From: Limnomonas spitsbergensis
Taxonomy: Eukaryota > Chlorophyta > Chlorophyceae > Chlamydomonadales
NCBI GenBank assembly: GCA_037349105.1
Contig: JAYJMM010000105.1
Location: 4,030,001-4,094,000 of the forward strand
DNA: 64,000 nucleotides
Direction of reading: 5' to 3'
The position numbers and the translations under genes were made by a program. Shown here in pieces: positions 45,601 through 56,262 of this stretch; the stretch's first letter is position 1, and each line of letters begins with the position of its first letter. The notes beneath the pieces are model-generated. The model searched no databases, was not told the DNA's origin, and was given only the letters and a program-made list of their open reading frames with translations.

Positions 45601-48600
45601 CAGACACTCATTGTCCACGCGCCCTCTCTTTCCGTCAGGGCTTCCAGCCGCTTTGTACTCAGGGTCGACCAGAACGGTGCATTCGCCCTTCTGTATTCAA
45701 GACAGAGGTGTTCAAGAACAGAGGTATTCAAGAACAGAGGAGTTCAAGAACAAAGGAGTTCAAGAACAGAGGCATTCAAGAACAGAGGCATTCAAGAAAT
45801 ACACGACCAGGAACCCTGGGACAAGCATACTGATGATGGGCCGTAGGGCATGGTCGTGACGAGCTGAATGTAGGGGCGCAGCTGCAAACGGGAGAAGTTT
45901 CCAAAAGTGGGCGGGGAGTGAGCCGCCTGCGCGGCGGTGGCCGCTGCCTCTGCCCAGGCAGCAGCAGGCAGAGCACCGAGCCAGCAACACACAGAAGCAG
46001 GAATCTGGTAAGGTCAGGATAAGAAACAGCAAAACATCATGGAGGCGCTTGATGGCCCCTCTCGCAGCTATCAGCTTCTTGAATCGTTCAAAAAACTCAG
46101 TCGGTCCCACATGCATACGTGATGGGCGGACATGCCTTCTGCCTGGCCCAGTCTTCCTTGTCCCTCATTCTTGTCTCCCACTCTTGTCTCTCACACATCC
46201 TGCACCTGTGTCCCTCACTCTTGTCCATCACCCTTGTCCCTCACTCTTGTCCATCACACTTGTCCCTCACTCTTGTCCCTCACACTTGTCCCTCACTTTT
46301 GTCCCTCACTCGTCCCACACTCTTGCCCACCCACTTTTGTCCCTCACTTGTGTCCCTCACTTATCGTCAAACCTCACTTTTACTTACCTTGATGACATAC
46401 ATGGAGTCTGCTTTATCCCCCTGCCACAGGACGACCTCCTTGGGCTTGTACTCCTGAGAGGGGTGGGACAAAAGCATGGCATGGAGTAGGTATCCACGAA
46501 AATAAGGCATGGGTTGGAATCCACAATATTTGTGCGTCATTCTTGCAAACCGGGTCTCTACGGCAGCATCTCACTTGCATAGCCTGCTCACGCTGCTTGC
46601 CTACACTCATACCACCTAGACCAGTGCTTCTTCACTTCTTGTAGTGCGCAACAGGCCAGATCTGTCGGGCTGCCGAGTGGCCACCACTGGGACAATGGAG
46701 ACCATACTTTGACCAGACGCAGGCGGGTGGCCCTAGCAGTAGGGCTTGCTGTAACAGGCCCCCTCCGCCGTAGGCCAAAATGTAGCTGGAACTGTTGGAG
46801 CTGAAGCATGGTAAAGCAGAATTGGCGCCTAGCCCCTGAGCCCTGAGCTCACCAGCAGGCTGAAGTACGGGGCAATCTTGCGGACGTCTTCCAACGTCAG
46901 CTTATGGAAGACGGGCATCGTTGAGATGAAGTTCAGCTTCTCTGCAAACTCTTGCACCCGCGAGGTCTGAAGTGCCAGAAGGTTCACGTCAGGAGGGCAT
47001 GCCCGCATGAGAGAACTTAGGCATGTGGGGTAGATGCAAACTCTTGCACCCGCCAGGTCTGCAGTGCCAGAAGGTTAACGTCAGGAGGGCATGCCTGCAT
47101 GAGAGAACTTAGGCATGTGGGGTAGATGCAAACTCTTGCACCCGCCAGGTCTGCAGTGCCAGAAGGTTAACGTCAGGAGGGCATGCCTGCATGAGAGAAC
47201 TTAGGCATGTGGGATAGATGCAAACTCTTGCACCCGCGAGGTCTGAAGTGCTAGAAGGTTAACGCCAGGAGGGCATGAGAGAACTTATACTGGCATATAA
47301 GTTGATGCAAGCTCTTGCAATCATGAAGCGTGAGGCATCTGGAGGTTCATGTGAAAGAACATGGGAGAGCTCGCAGAGAACCATCGATGCGTGTGCTTTC
47401 AATTTTCATGTTTAAGGAGGTAAAGAACACCGAGACTGAGACACCGAGACAGTGTATCAGTTGGGGAAATGTCTGGGATACGTTGCATCATAGTCCTGCG
47501 ATGAGCGGAGTTTCTGATATTTTTTCGGAAGACAGGTTGGCCAGGCACCCAATAAAGCAAACAGCAGTGCCTAGGCCATGCTTGGATGCCAGAAAGCATG
47601 AACTCCCTCTATCACACAGCCAGCAGCTGCTGACTGGCATCTCAGGACATGCAATTTGAGCTCATGTTCAGGACCTGCAGCCACCTGAGGAACCTCGACC
47701 TTCCGTTCTAAGCTATATGGACCCTTCCCCGATTCATGCCTTATGCCTATGCATGGATAGGCATATGGAGGCATGGCGCACTCACCATGCGCTGCTCATA
47801 GTCCTCCCCCGATTTATGCTTCATGTGTGCACAAATACCGGTAAGTGCATGGAAGCTCACCATGCACTGCCGTTGTCTCCCCCTGACCATGCTCCATATG
47901 TGCATGCATGGGCGCATGGCGGCAGGGCGCACTCACCATGCACTGCTCATAGTGCTCCTTGGGTACCCTGAGGACAATGGTCGGGTTCTCACAGCTAGAG
48001 GCGCTTAGCGCACGCTTGGTGTCCGTCAGCGCCTCCTCTTCACCAAACCATCGGTCAGACATAACTTTGGACGTGACGCCACACACGTCCGACATGTCGG
48101 TAATGTGGATTGCGCCCTTGATGATGTAGTAGGCGTGGTCGGAAGCCTCACCGGCTTTGTAGCAGTGGGAGTGCAGGTGGAGCAGCAGGCCATGCGAGTT
48201 CTGGATAAGCGATGTCAGGAGGGCAGGGACCACCTCCCCCAGCTCCTTGTTGCCCATCAGCCAGTCCAGGATGAGTGTCACCTAGGGAGAGATACAGTTG
48301 CACTGTTCAGTTAAGAGTTGTAGGCCCTGGGAATCGAGGGGGGGGGCCTGTTCTCTTAAGCGCCCGCAACCGCAAGACTTCGAACGCTTGGCAGTTTGCA
48401 CTTCAGTGAGAAATGCCATGCACTTTGATCACGCTCCAGCGCTGAATGTTGAACCCCGAACTGATATCGCCTTAACAGAAAAAGGCGTCGAATGTAAGTA
48501 CGGTTTTCCTGCCTTCACGGACCTGCTGTGGCGTGCGTCGTTGAGGTGGATCCAGGATCGCTGTCCTTAACTCCTTGGACCACCGCTCGTCCTGGCTCAT

Positions 48601-48648
48601 CAGCTTGGCAAAGCGGCAATCCTGGTTCATCCCCACAGTAGTACTCAT
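36694..48648 (-). CDS. protein with two cyclic-nucleotide-binding domains
   Basis: Exons 48648-48523, 48281-47937, 46966-46853, 46453-46388, 45690-45598, 44639-44573, 43605-43514, 43241-43164, 43023-42952, 42186-42139, 42022-42003, 39397-39151, 38209-38001 and, least surely, 36757-36694; 546 residues in phase throughout. Residues 43-157 form a first cNMP domain with YYIIKGAI and a phosphate-binding-cassette match FGEEEALTDTKRAL. Residues about 165-300 form a second: MPVFHKLTLEDVRKIAPYF, VVLWQGDKADSMYVIK, IIGDMAIMPGNAIKRTA. The opening ERWSKELRTAILDPPQRRTP resembles leaders of algal and ciliary cNMP proteins. The last 180 residues are Ser/Pro/Gly-rich and probably disordered. No kinase or channel domain is seen, so it may be a cAMP/cGMP sensor or scaffold. 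Alternative last exon: frame 37587-37434 with a weak acceptor. Confidence 0.75.
38390..38900. repeat. AAGGC-rich satellite in cNMP gene intron
   Basis: Higher-order repeat of about 60-120 bp built from GGCAAGGCAAGG and GGCCAGGCCAGG stretches separated by TGACTGAACATGACA-like or AACACAGCATGCC-like boxes. Between exons 39397-39151 and 38209-38001. Confidence 0.85.
41597..41835. repeat. interstitial telomere-like array
   Basis: About seven 35-bp units, each with CCCTAAACCCT or CCCTAGACCCTAAACCCT plus CCATGTTTGAAGC. The core is two to three plant/algal-type telomere units (CCCTAAA). Lies in an intron of the cNMP gene. Looser CCCTAAACC clusters occur at 39700-40000. Confidence 0.85.
43379..43860. 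repeat. duplicated edges of cNMP-gene exon 7
   Basis: Segments like CTTGTCATGGCCATGCAGCT with following acceptor sequence occur at 43579 (real exon start region), 43693 and 43828. A copy of the exon 3' end with donor (CACCTCAAGCTGATCTCGCA) lies at 43379. The exon is thus bracketed by copies of its own ends. Confidence 0.75.
44660..44870. repeat. tandem unit of about 65 bp
   Basis: Three to four imperfect copies of GGGAAGTGCAGAAGAAGACAGGCTTTGCTAATGGCACCAGAGAGGC-like sequence in an intron of the cNMP gene, just upstream (minus sense) of exon 44639-44573. Confidence 0.8.
45706..45795. repeat. 14-bp tandem TTCAAGAACAGAGG
   Basis: About six units, immediately upstream (minus sense) of the acceptor of exon 45690-45598. 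On the transcript it supplies a CTCTGTTCTTGAA pyrimidine-rich run leading to the acceptor. Confidence 0.85.
46150..46375. repeat. CTTGTCCCTCA tandem repeat
   Basis: Tandem units of CTCTTGTCCCTCA/CACTTGTCCCTCA, strongly C/T on the plus strand. In the intron between exons 46453-46388 and 45690-45598. Confidence 0.85.
46943..47310. repeat. 92-bp tandem repeat containing a splice acceptor
   Basis: Units start at 46943, 47035, 47127 and 47219, with a decayed fifth near 47304. Each holds the first 24 bases of exon 46966-46853 and its acceptor. The used copy has CACTTCAG, at least two others CACTGCAG. Confidence 0.95.
47740..47940. repeat. duplicated donor edge of cNMP-gene exon 2
   Basis: GCGCACTCACCATGC plus CTGCTCATAG-like sequence, the minus-strand end of exon 48281-47937 and its donor, recurs at about 47777 and, more diverged, 47855. 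Confidence 0.8.
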
Positions 48649-49277
48649 AATGCTGGATTCGATTTTGTGTGTCAGCCAGGCATGACGTTGTGAAGTTAGT
48701 CAATTAAATCATTGGATTGACATGACACAGACGCGCGGAGTAGGTCGACTATGGAGGCGTATCCATGCGTCATGTAACCACCCCCTATCCAACCGACCTT
48801 CAACCACTTCAGACAGTCTTCTGGGGGAGAAGACGCAGCAGCACCCCGTTGACGAGACAGGGTGGCGAAGTGCCTTCGGCTTCAGACCCTCTGATACAAG
48901 AACGGCTGTCGGTACTTTCAGCAGTAAGACCGGGCATCGTTGAATCCACCTCTGTACCCCACCCCTGTACCCCACCCTATCAGGCTACACCTGTAGGTCT
49001 TAAATATCCTCAAGCAAACTTCTACCCTGCTCCAAACTGGTCTTAGGGTTTTAGAAAAATAGGAGGAACCAGACAGACTAAAAGGAAATACGCGCGTATG
49101 ACAAATACAAATTGAAAGAGGTTGGTGCCATGAACCGCTTAGTGCCTACTGTCATGGTTCACTTGCATGGCTGTCACGTGAGAGCTGTTGCCTGAGGCCA
49201 CTGAGTGCCAAATAAGCCCTGCCTCCCAATGACTGCTTCATAATGCCAACGCGCTAAGGGCAGGCTTTGTGCGCTCT

Positions 49278-52200
49278 TCAGCAGCGGGCTATGCTGCGGT
49301 CCATGTGGAGGGTGGAAGCTGCAAACGAGCTTCCGGAGGGTGCCCTCGATTGAAAGAGCCTCTCCCTCATGCCGAGGGCCGTGACAAGCAGCATCAAGCC
49401 CTGCAGACAGGGTCGAAGAGCGCAAGACCAGGGAGTGACTTAACGACCCATACACAAAGGTTTCAAGCCCCAGGGCTTTCGCCACAGTTCTACCCTTGTC
49501 AGGGTGCTCAGGCGTGTGCAAGGAAAGGCACCAAGAGCAGCATACACGAGCAAGTGTGCTGCTTGACCCCCCTCGGGCTTGTCCCCCCACTCACCAGTGC
49601 GGCGACTTTGGCCACGTTGCCGAGGCTGAGAGCCGGTGGCTCCTGCCTGCCCGGAGGAAAATCCGAGCTGTCCCACATAGCCCTCTCTGTGTCATCTAGC
49701 TGGCTGCGTAGCGCTGCAGTGGCGGCGGGATGGGCGGACTGGCCTCCCTCATCGCGGCTGCTCCTGGCCCTGAGCGGCGGTTCAGGGGCAGAGCTCCGGC
49801 CAGGTAGAGCATCGTGTGCGGCATCGGGGAGCTGCAGCGGCTGCAGTGCCTGATCTGGCTGTGCATCAAAGTGTAAGCTTTCTGCCCCCTGGACATCTGC
49901 CTCCATCAGATCCGATTGATCCGGATCATCGGGTGATGATTGAGAGGACACGCTTGGGTAAGAGCCTGTCACATTGTGGCATTAGAGGGCACATGCAGTG
50001 ACTGACTAAACAGTGGACACGTCGACGCTGTAGCAGCAACGAGGCAGATCGCATGCTGTGATCTCGATTCCTGGGCCCGGGATGGACATCAATTCTTCTT
50101 GTATCGGGTCAGAGAGCCCAAAGTGTCTCAGAGTAGGAAAACCAAGTGTCACCTGCCGAGGGGCAAGGCTGCTGCCAACAAGGATACATGTGCTTGTTTG
50201 CAGGAGAGAGGGTGCATGTTTCATAACAAAATCTCTCTCATACGATGCACACCAACCGACCACACCCTCGAGAGATCCCAGTCCCTGAAGCCACACTTGT
50301 CATTGTAGCAAGGCCCAATTCGAGGAGTAGGACCCAGCCAGGTATTCTGTGGGACCGGACAAGCCTCACCTGGAGCTGAAAGGAGCGAGGCGGCACCAAC
50401 CATGACGCCTCTCGAGTTTGCCGCAGCCATGGTGGGCTGAGTCTGAGTGGCAGCTTCTTGCTGGCTACGACTCGCCGCCTTTTCAGCGTCTGGGGACTCT
50501 CCGCGCTTGGCCAGCAGCGGGGAGACCTTGTCGGGAATGCCACACATGAAATGGGCAACTTCGAGGAGAGCGGGGGAGGCTTGAGCCAGGCCCCACACCT
50601 GTGCACGGCAGCTTTGAGCTGTAAGCAAGGGGCTGTGGCCTTCTACTAGGGGTTTGAGCCTTTGATATCCCCAAATCACTACGCAGTGAGGCTTACTTAG
50701 TTGCTTACCAACCACCTGGCTCTACATCTGCCAGTCTGGAACTTTTTATTGGGATGCAGCTCAGGATACGGGGTGTTCTGGCTTGCACAGGATGATGACA
50801 AAAGAAGCGTCATGTGCTTTTTGCTTCCAAGGAAAGTTTGCACGCTCATTCCCAGCCTCTGTTGTCAGTCAATTCCGCTTCTCAAAATTAAGACCCGGTC
50901 CAACGAAGGACATTGTTTTCGGGATACAGTTATGTCCTGCTGCTGGATACCAAGGGTGGTCAATCCTCGTCCTTGATGTGAGCAGCGTTCACGTGCTACT
51001 CGCGAACACAGGTCCCAAGTGCCTTTTGGCACCCCACAGCACCAGAACACATGCCTATACCCCCCCTCGCCCTCTTGCCTGCAGATACAGCCCCACACGA
51101 CCGTCCTGGAACCATACGTCCAGATCCACCGCGTTGTCCGCCCTGCTACTGCCTGCAGCAGCTCTGGTGTCCCTGAAGCTGTCCAGCACAGCCTCCTGCA
51201 GCCAACGCTGCGTCAGCAGGCACAGGCCGGGTAGCAGGTCCGAGCTTTCCTCAGAGTGTTCCTGAGCGGGGAAGAAAAAGGGAGAGGGGGAAGCATTTCA
51301 TGCAGGTTACAGGTGAGGGCAGTAGGAAGGTGAAGGACTGGGGATGAATGTCAGTGTGATCAACATGTGGCTTTGGGAGGCTGGAGTTCAAGGATTCAAG
51401 GGCTCAGGGTTCAGATTCATGGTAAATAGTTCAAGGTATAGGGATCAGGGTACAGAGTAAAGAGATCAGGGCCTAGAGATAAGGGCCTAGGGATCAGGGC
51501 CTAGGATCAGGGTCTAGGGATCAGGGCCTAGGATCAGGGTTTAGGGATCAGGGTACAGGGATCAGGGTCTAAGGATCAGGGTCAAGGATCAGGGTCTAGG
51601 GATTAGGGCCTAGGATCAGGGTCTAGGGATCAGGGCCTAGGATCAGGGTCTAGGGATCAGGGCCTAGGATCAGGGTCTAGGGATCAGGGCCTAGGGATCA
51701 GGGTCTAGGATCTGGGTCTAGGGATCAGGGCCTAGGATCAGGGTCGAGGAATCAGGGCCTAGGGACCAGGATTCATGCCTTTGCGTCAGGGCTATCATCC
51801 CCACCTGGACGAAAGCCGCTACCTCGGGATCAGCAGGGCCGTCTCCCGCCAGCCCCAAGGCGATCAGAGCACGGTCAGGTTCGCCCATCAGCATGGCGCA
51901 CGCAGCCCTCTCCACCGACACAGGGGAAACAACAACGTCGCCTCCATGCTCCAGGGACTGCAAGAGCCTGGGGGGTCAGGGGACAGGGAGTCATCATCAC
52001 GTCAGCACTGTGATTCATACACCAGGAGGAAGACGTACTGCGCATCTCTTTCCCCTGCAGACAAGGCAGCTTGGGAGCTGCGCAGCTCAGGGTCTGAGCC
52101 GCATCCGTAATTCCCAGGCACCTCACAGCAGTGCCCAGTGTATGTCTCGGGTGCTTCCTAACAAGTATGCCGAACGCTGCAACCTGCTTCCTAACAGCTT

Positions 52201-55200
52201 TACTGGATGCTGCCGACTCAACCTGTTGCCACCGACCTGTCTGCCTTATGGATGAGATGCGCTCTCTTCGTGGTCAGCCCAACAGAGATGAGGGCCATGG
52301 CCGTGTCATAAGCAGATCCGGCTGGGCGCCAGGGACATTCCGCAACTTCCCGCGCCAGCTCCACCTGACACAGATGAGCAGCGACAGGAGGCGGCCAGTG
52401 TTTTGTCTTCTTGGCTTGGCTACATTTCAGCTACTTCCTGGCCTGGGCAGGAGGCCTCTTGCACCTCCAGCCATGCTCCTTGGGCATGTGCCGGTAGGCC
52501 AGTCAAGGTTTGGCCCCAATCAGGCATTGGGTGGCCCTAGGAATGTGTGAACTTAAGGCTGAGAAAGAAGGAACTGGGCCCATGGACCCGAAACAACTGA
52601 AGGCGCAACCCATCCCATCTCTTCCTGACCTCTTTCCTGCCTTGGTCATGTGCAAGATTTTCTCTTTCAGGGTAGGGGGACCACCTCCTGGACGGGTGGA
52701 AACCCTGAAAACCCCTTTCCCCCAGATCAAACATGCACATCCAGGTCGTCACCCACCACCGCTGTTATCACCTATCGGCCGATGGCAACAGAGGCAGGCG
52801 TAAAGGAAGCTATGCCATTAACATGAGTAGGCCTGGGAAATAGAGGGACGAGGCAGCTTGATGCTTAAGCCATAGCGCAGTACCGTTCATGGACAGTGTT
52901 TCTTTGTTCAACTACAGGGCCACCGTCAGCAGGCCGCCCTGCGGCCGTCAGAGGCCCCATTGGGACCAAGCCTGGACCAGCCGGCGGCCGGCGGCCCAAG
53001 CAGCATGGCTGGCCACACCCGGGGCCTCAGGCGGTAAGCCGGGTTGTAGCTGATTTGTAGCTGAGGCACGAAAAAAAGAAACACTTTTCATGCAAAAGAC
53101 CGTTCCTCATGCCCACCTGCTCCATTGCCGTGAGGACCGTTCTGGCCCCCTCCAGGAAGTCCTCCATCAGCGACTGACGTTGGGTTTCCCGTGGCATGGC
53201 ACCCGGAGAGGATGTCTTGCCTGCCTGCAGGGTGCACGTCAAAGCACCTAGGGCTATGATGCAGAAAATAGGGCAACGAAGGTGGCTTTGGTGGGATCCC
53301 AAGTTGAGGGGCATTGTGGCAGATGAGGCACACGCGCAGGCATGTGCATGACCCTTGCCTTGACATTGTCTGCTTTTGAAATATGACACAAGACTGTGCT
53401 CAGGAGTACTCTTCCCTCAGACTGCAGTAAGCTGCTGCTGCTGCTGCTGCTGCTGCTGGGCGGAGACACAAGAAGCGGCACGTCAGCCGCCGGTAGCGCC
53501 CCCTCTTGGCTGTTGCAGAGTGGAGTGCGTCACGGCTGAGCCCGGAACTCCCCGATGCTGTGTCAGTTGAGTGCTTCAAAGCTGAGCCCTGAAGTCCCCG
53601 ATGCTGTGCAAGTTGAGTGCATCAGGTCTGAGCCCAGATCTCCAGACACTCACCTCCAGGAAATGGCTCGCAGGTCCGCAAGGCGCATCCTCCAAGAAGT
53701 CCCCAGGCCGACGGAGGACCTGATAAAGCATCTGAACCCCGCGGGCGCGTCGTTGGTCGACCTCGGCACCACTGCCTCCCAGCGGCAAGGCCAGACGGTC
53801 TAGGATGTGGTCCAGGATGCAGTCCTGATACACCAAACGAAAGATTTAGCACAGCTCGTGTCAACAGCCTCGGCAACGATTAAGCCACAAAAGCTATCAT
53901 TCTATGTCTACCGGCGCGGTTCTTCAGTCAAGAACAAAAGTCTAGTCCGTGGGTTTTGTCAAGTCACACTGCTTGTTGTACCGGAATAATTGCAATGCCC
54001 CCCACCGGTATTTTGTATAGAAATGACCGGAATATCGATTTTTTGAGTTGAGCATCTGAAACAGACTTGGCTACCAGTGTTCATTCTTAGGCGTGGTGAA
54101 AAGAATTGTGAAAACAAAGCATTTTCAATGAAGAATTCTTATCTTTCGCTTGAGAATGTTTCTGACCTTCGGGGCTCCGCCCCCATACCCCCACCAGGGG
54201 TTGGCCCCTGGACCCCTATGGCGGGGGGGCTCGGGCATCCCCCCGCACTCCCCCTACCGAGGCTTAAATGAAGTCCCCAAAATGGAGTCATGGTAAAATG
54301 AAGGTTCCTCTAAATCCTTAAAATAAACACTACTGGCTATCTTGGCCATTGAGTCTTCACCAAAAAAAAAACAGGAGTGGAAAGTTAAAAAAACGGCTAT
54401 GAGGAGGATTCGTAAGTCCAGGTAATTGCAAGGGTTCATATTTAATATTTATCGTATCTGCTCTCAAAGACAGCTCGCAAAACGGTAAAACTTGTGTCCT
54501 TTGGTCACATGGTTCGGATGTTTTATTGTGGATTGACGGGGAATCATAGACCGTCAACAAAGCCGAGATTACCTGAAGTGTCTGCTCCACTTGTTGCTGC
54601 AGCTGAGGTGATATCTGGTACCTGTCGACCAATGGGAGTATGCTCCGATTCAGGCTTCATGGCTAGGCAGCAGGCACTGGGACTCCAGGTCACAGCTGAA
54701 ATCTGCGCAAGGTGAACCATATCTGATTGCAGGCATGGTAGCCGCATGCCAAAGCCTTCCCTCCTGCCTAGCAACGTGCTAGTTAAGGGAGTCTGAGTGC
54801 GGCATGCCTTGCCCATGCTGCGCAATCCACTCAAGCATTGCTCCTAGCAGCGTCAGCCCCACGATCCTGCCCCTCCCAAGCCTCTACCTCTGCATCAATG
54901 CCAAGGCCTTTTCCATGTCCTCGCATGCAGACAGGACAGAGGGTCCCGTCTGCAGGGCCTCCTTGGCCCGGCCATAGTACGAGATGGCCATGCTGAAGGC
55001 CACATCCCTCAGACCAGGGTGGCTCCTAGCACCATCGCCTTCCAGCCAGTCGAGCGCTGACTCAATCACGCTGTCGAAGCGGCCCAGCTCCTAAGAGGGC
55101 ATCCCGGCAGCGACAAAAACTTAGCACACTCTGGTTGGGTTAGAGCATTATGGTTTGCAAGACAAATTATGTGTGGAATGCTGGAGCCGTGGGTGAAAGT

Positions 55201-56262
55201 GTGCTGTCCCCAGCACCTGCCTGCATGAGCGCGAGAGCTCCGGGTACTTCCTGATGGGGCACTCTCAGGGCAGCATCGCCCTTCAGCATTTTCTGGTCGT
55301 ACAGCCTGAATACAATGGCAAGCACACAAACTAGTCTTTGATGTTCAAGCAGGCTGCAAGTGCAGGTTGCAGGCTTGATAGCAAGGTTTTCCAAAATGCT
55401 GCCAGGTAGTTCCTGATCATCAAGGCTTTTGGGTTTTTAGGCTAGGGTTTCCTTGCTGGGGTCTGGAAATGATGAGGTCTTTCGGCTCAGGTGTACAGTT
55501 GCTGTTGCACCAACATAATTTATCCAGATGTAAAGGTCGGTGACCATCTGCAGCCGGGCATATTCTTTAAGAGCTGCCTCAGTGCATGCAAGAATTCTGG
55601 CTCATATGTCCCGGTGATCATGGTTGTTTAAGCTGTTCTCTTCATGTATCTGCCTTCCTGTCCATGCATCAAGCTAATCCCGTGCATGGGGTTGCAGGCC
55701 CGACAGGTGACCTGGTGCTGCATGCTTAGCTGCATGAGAAACCTAGGACTCCTAGGAGGAACTGATGATGCAAGATCCTGGATTTTCAACCGCACCTCCG
55801 TAGGTCTAGATCGATGAGTGACTGTGAAGCAATTTTGATCATTACGGCTCTGCTGAATAGCGTGTCGGAACTGTACTGAGTGTCGCATCTCGTGTTGAGT
55901 AGCTGCTCGGAGGATCGCCTCACTGCCTGCGGGGTTGCCACAACGCAAAACTCGCAAAGCTGCCAGACGGTATTTCGCTTATTTGCGGTCAGAAATCTCA
56001 CTGCTGCGGTTTCCAGATGAAAGTCCACGCTACTGCAAACTTATGCCGAATGTATGCTGCATGGAGGGGACTGTCATTTTAAATGTACCTCTCGGCTTGC
56101 CGCACGCTGAACCTGCAGGATGTCATAGTAGGTGACGGGGATTCTGACGTCTGCTGATGCTCTGATTTCATTGGCTCGCCTGCTGCCACGAATAGGCAGC
56201 GGCTTTATGCGAGCCCAGGACTGTCGCAGGTGAGGCCTCGGGATTTTGCTGTGTTGAAGCAT
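49278..56262 (-). CDS. ARC6: ARC6/PARC6-like plastid division protein
   Basis: Exons 56262-56089, 55926-55796, 55305-55221, 55090-54888, 54621-54573, 53824-53654, 53224-53117, 52364-52237, 51967-51805, 51261-51079, 50598-50370, 49965-49595 and 49400-49278; 705 residues, in phase at every junction. ARC6 proteins sit in the inner chloroplast envelope and anchor the FtsZ ring. Seen here: a basic N-terminus fit for transit, a J-like domain (VTYYDILQVQ, then SSDTLFSRAVMIKIASQSL, DLRRLYD), the conserved middle region (VPGALALMQELGRFDSVIE, CEDMEKALALMQ, LALPLGGSG, ERAACAMLMGEPDRALIALG, LLPGLCLLTQRWLQEAVL with FRDTR), an acidic Ser-rich linker, then one hydrophobic helix (VAALGLMLLVTALG). The stop follows about 28 residues later, so the usual C-terminal intermembrane-space domain is not present in this model. 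Two introns are GC-AG. Confidence 0.85.
51420..51770. repeat. GATCAGGGYCTAGG intronic repeat
   Basis: About 25 short units of GATCAGGG(T/C)CTAGG with 13- and 14-base spacing, in the ARC6-like gene between exons 51967-51805 and 51261-51079. Confidence 0.9.
52915..53068. repeat. GTAGCTGA/GGCC dispersed repeat copy
   Basis: GGGCCACCGTCAGCAGGCCG, a GCGGCCGGCGGCCC core and a final TTGTAGCTGATTTGTAGCTG. Closely parallels 22890-22990 at the tail. In an ARC6-like gene intron. Confidence 0.6.
53436..53458. repeat. CTG microsatellite
   Basis: About seven to eight CTG triplets inside an intron of the ARC6-like gene. Confidence 0.9.

Noticed and set aside
45840..45895. minus segment LRPYIQLVTTMPYG as a cNMP-gene exon
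   Set aside because: It would split the cNMP domain between MYVIK and KGECTVLV, which join directly in phase.
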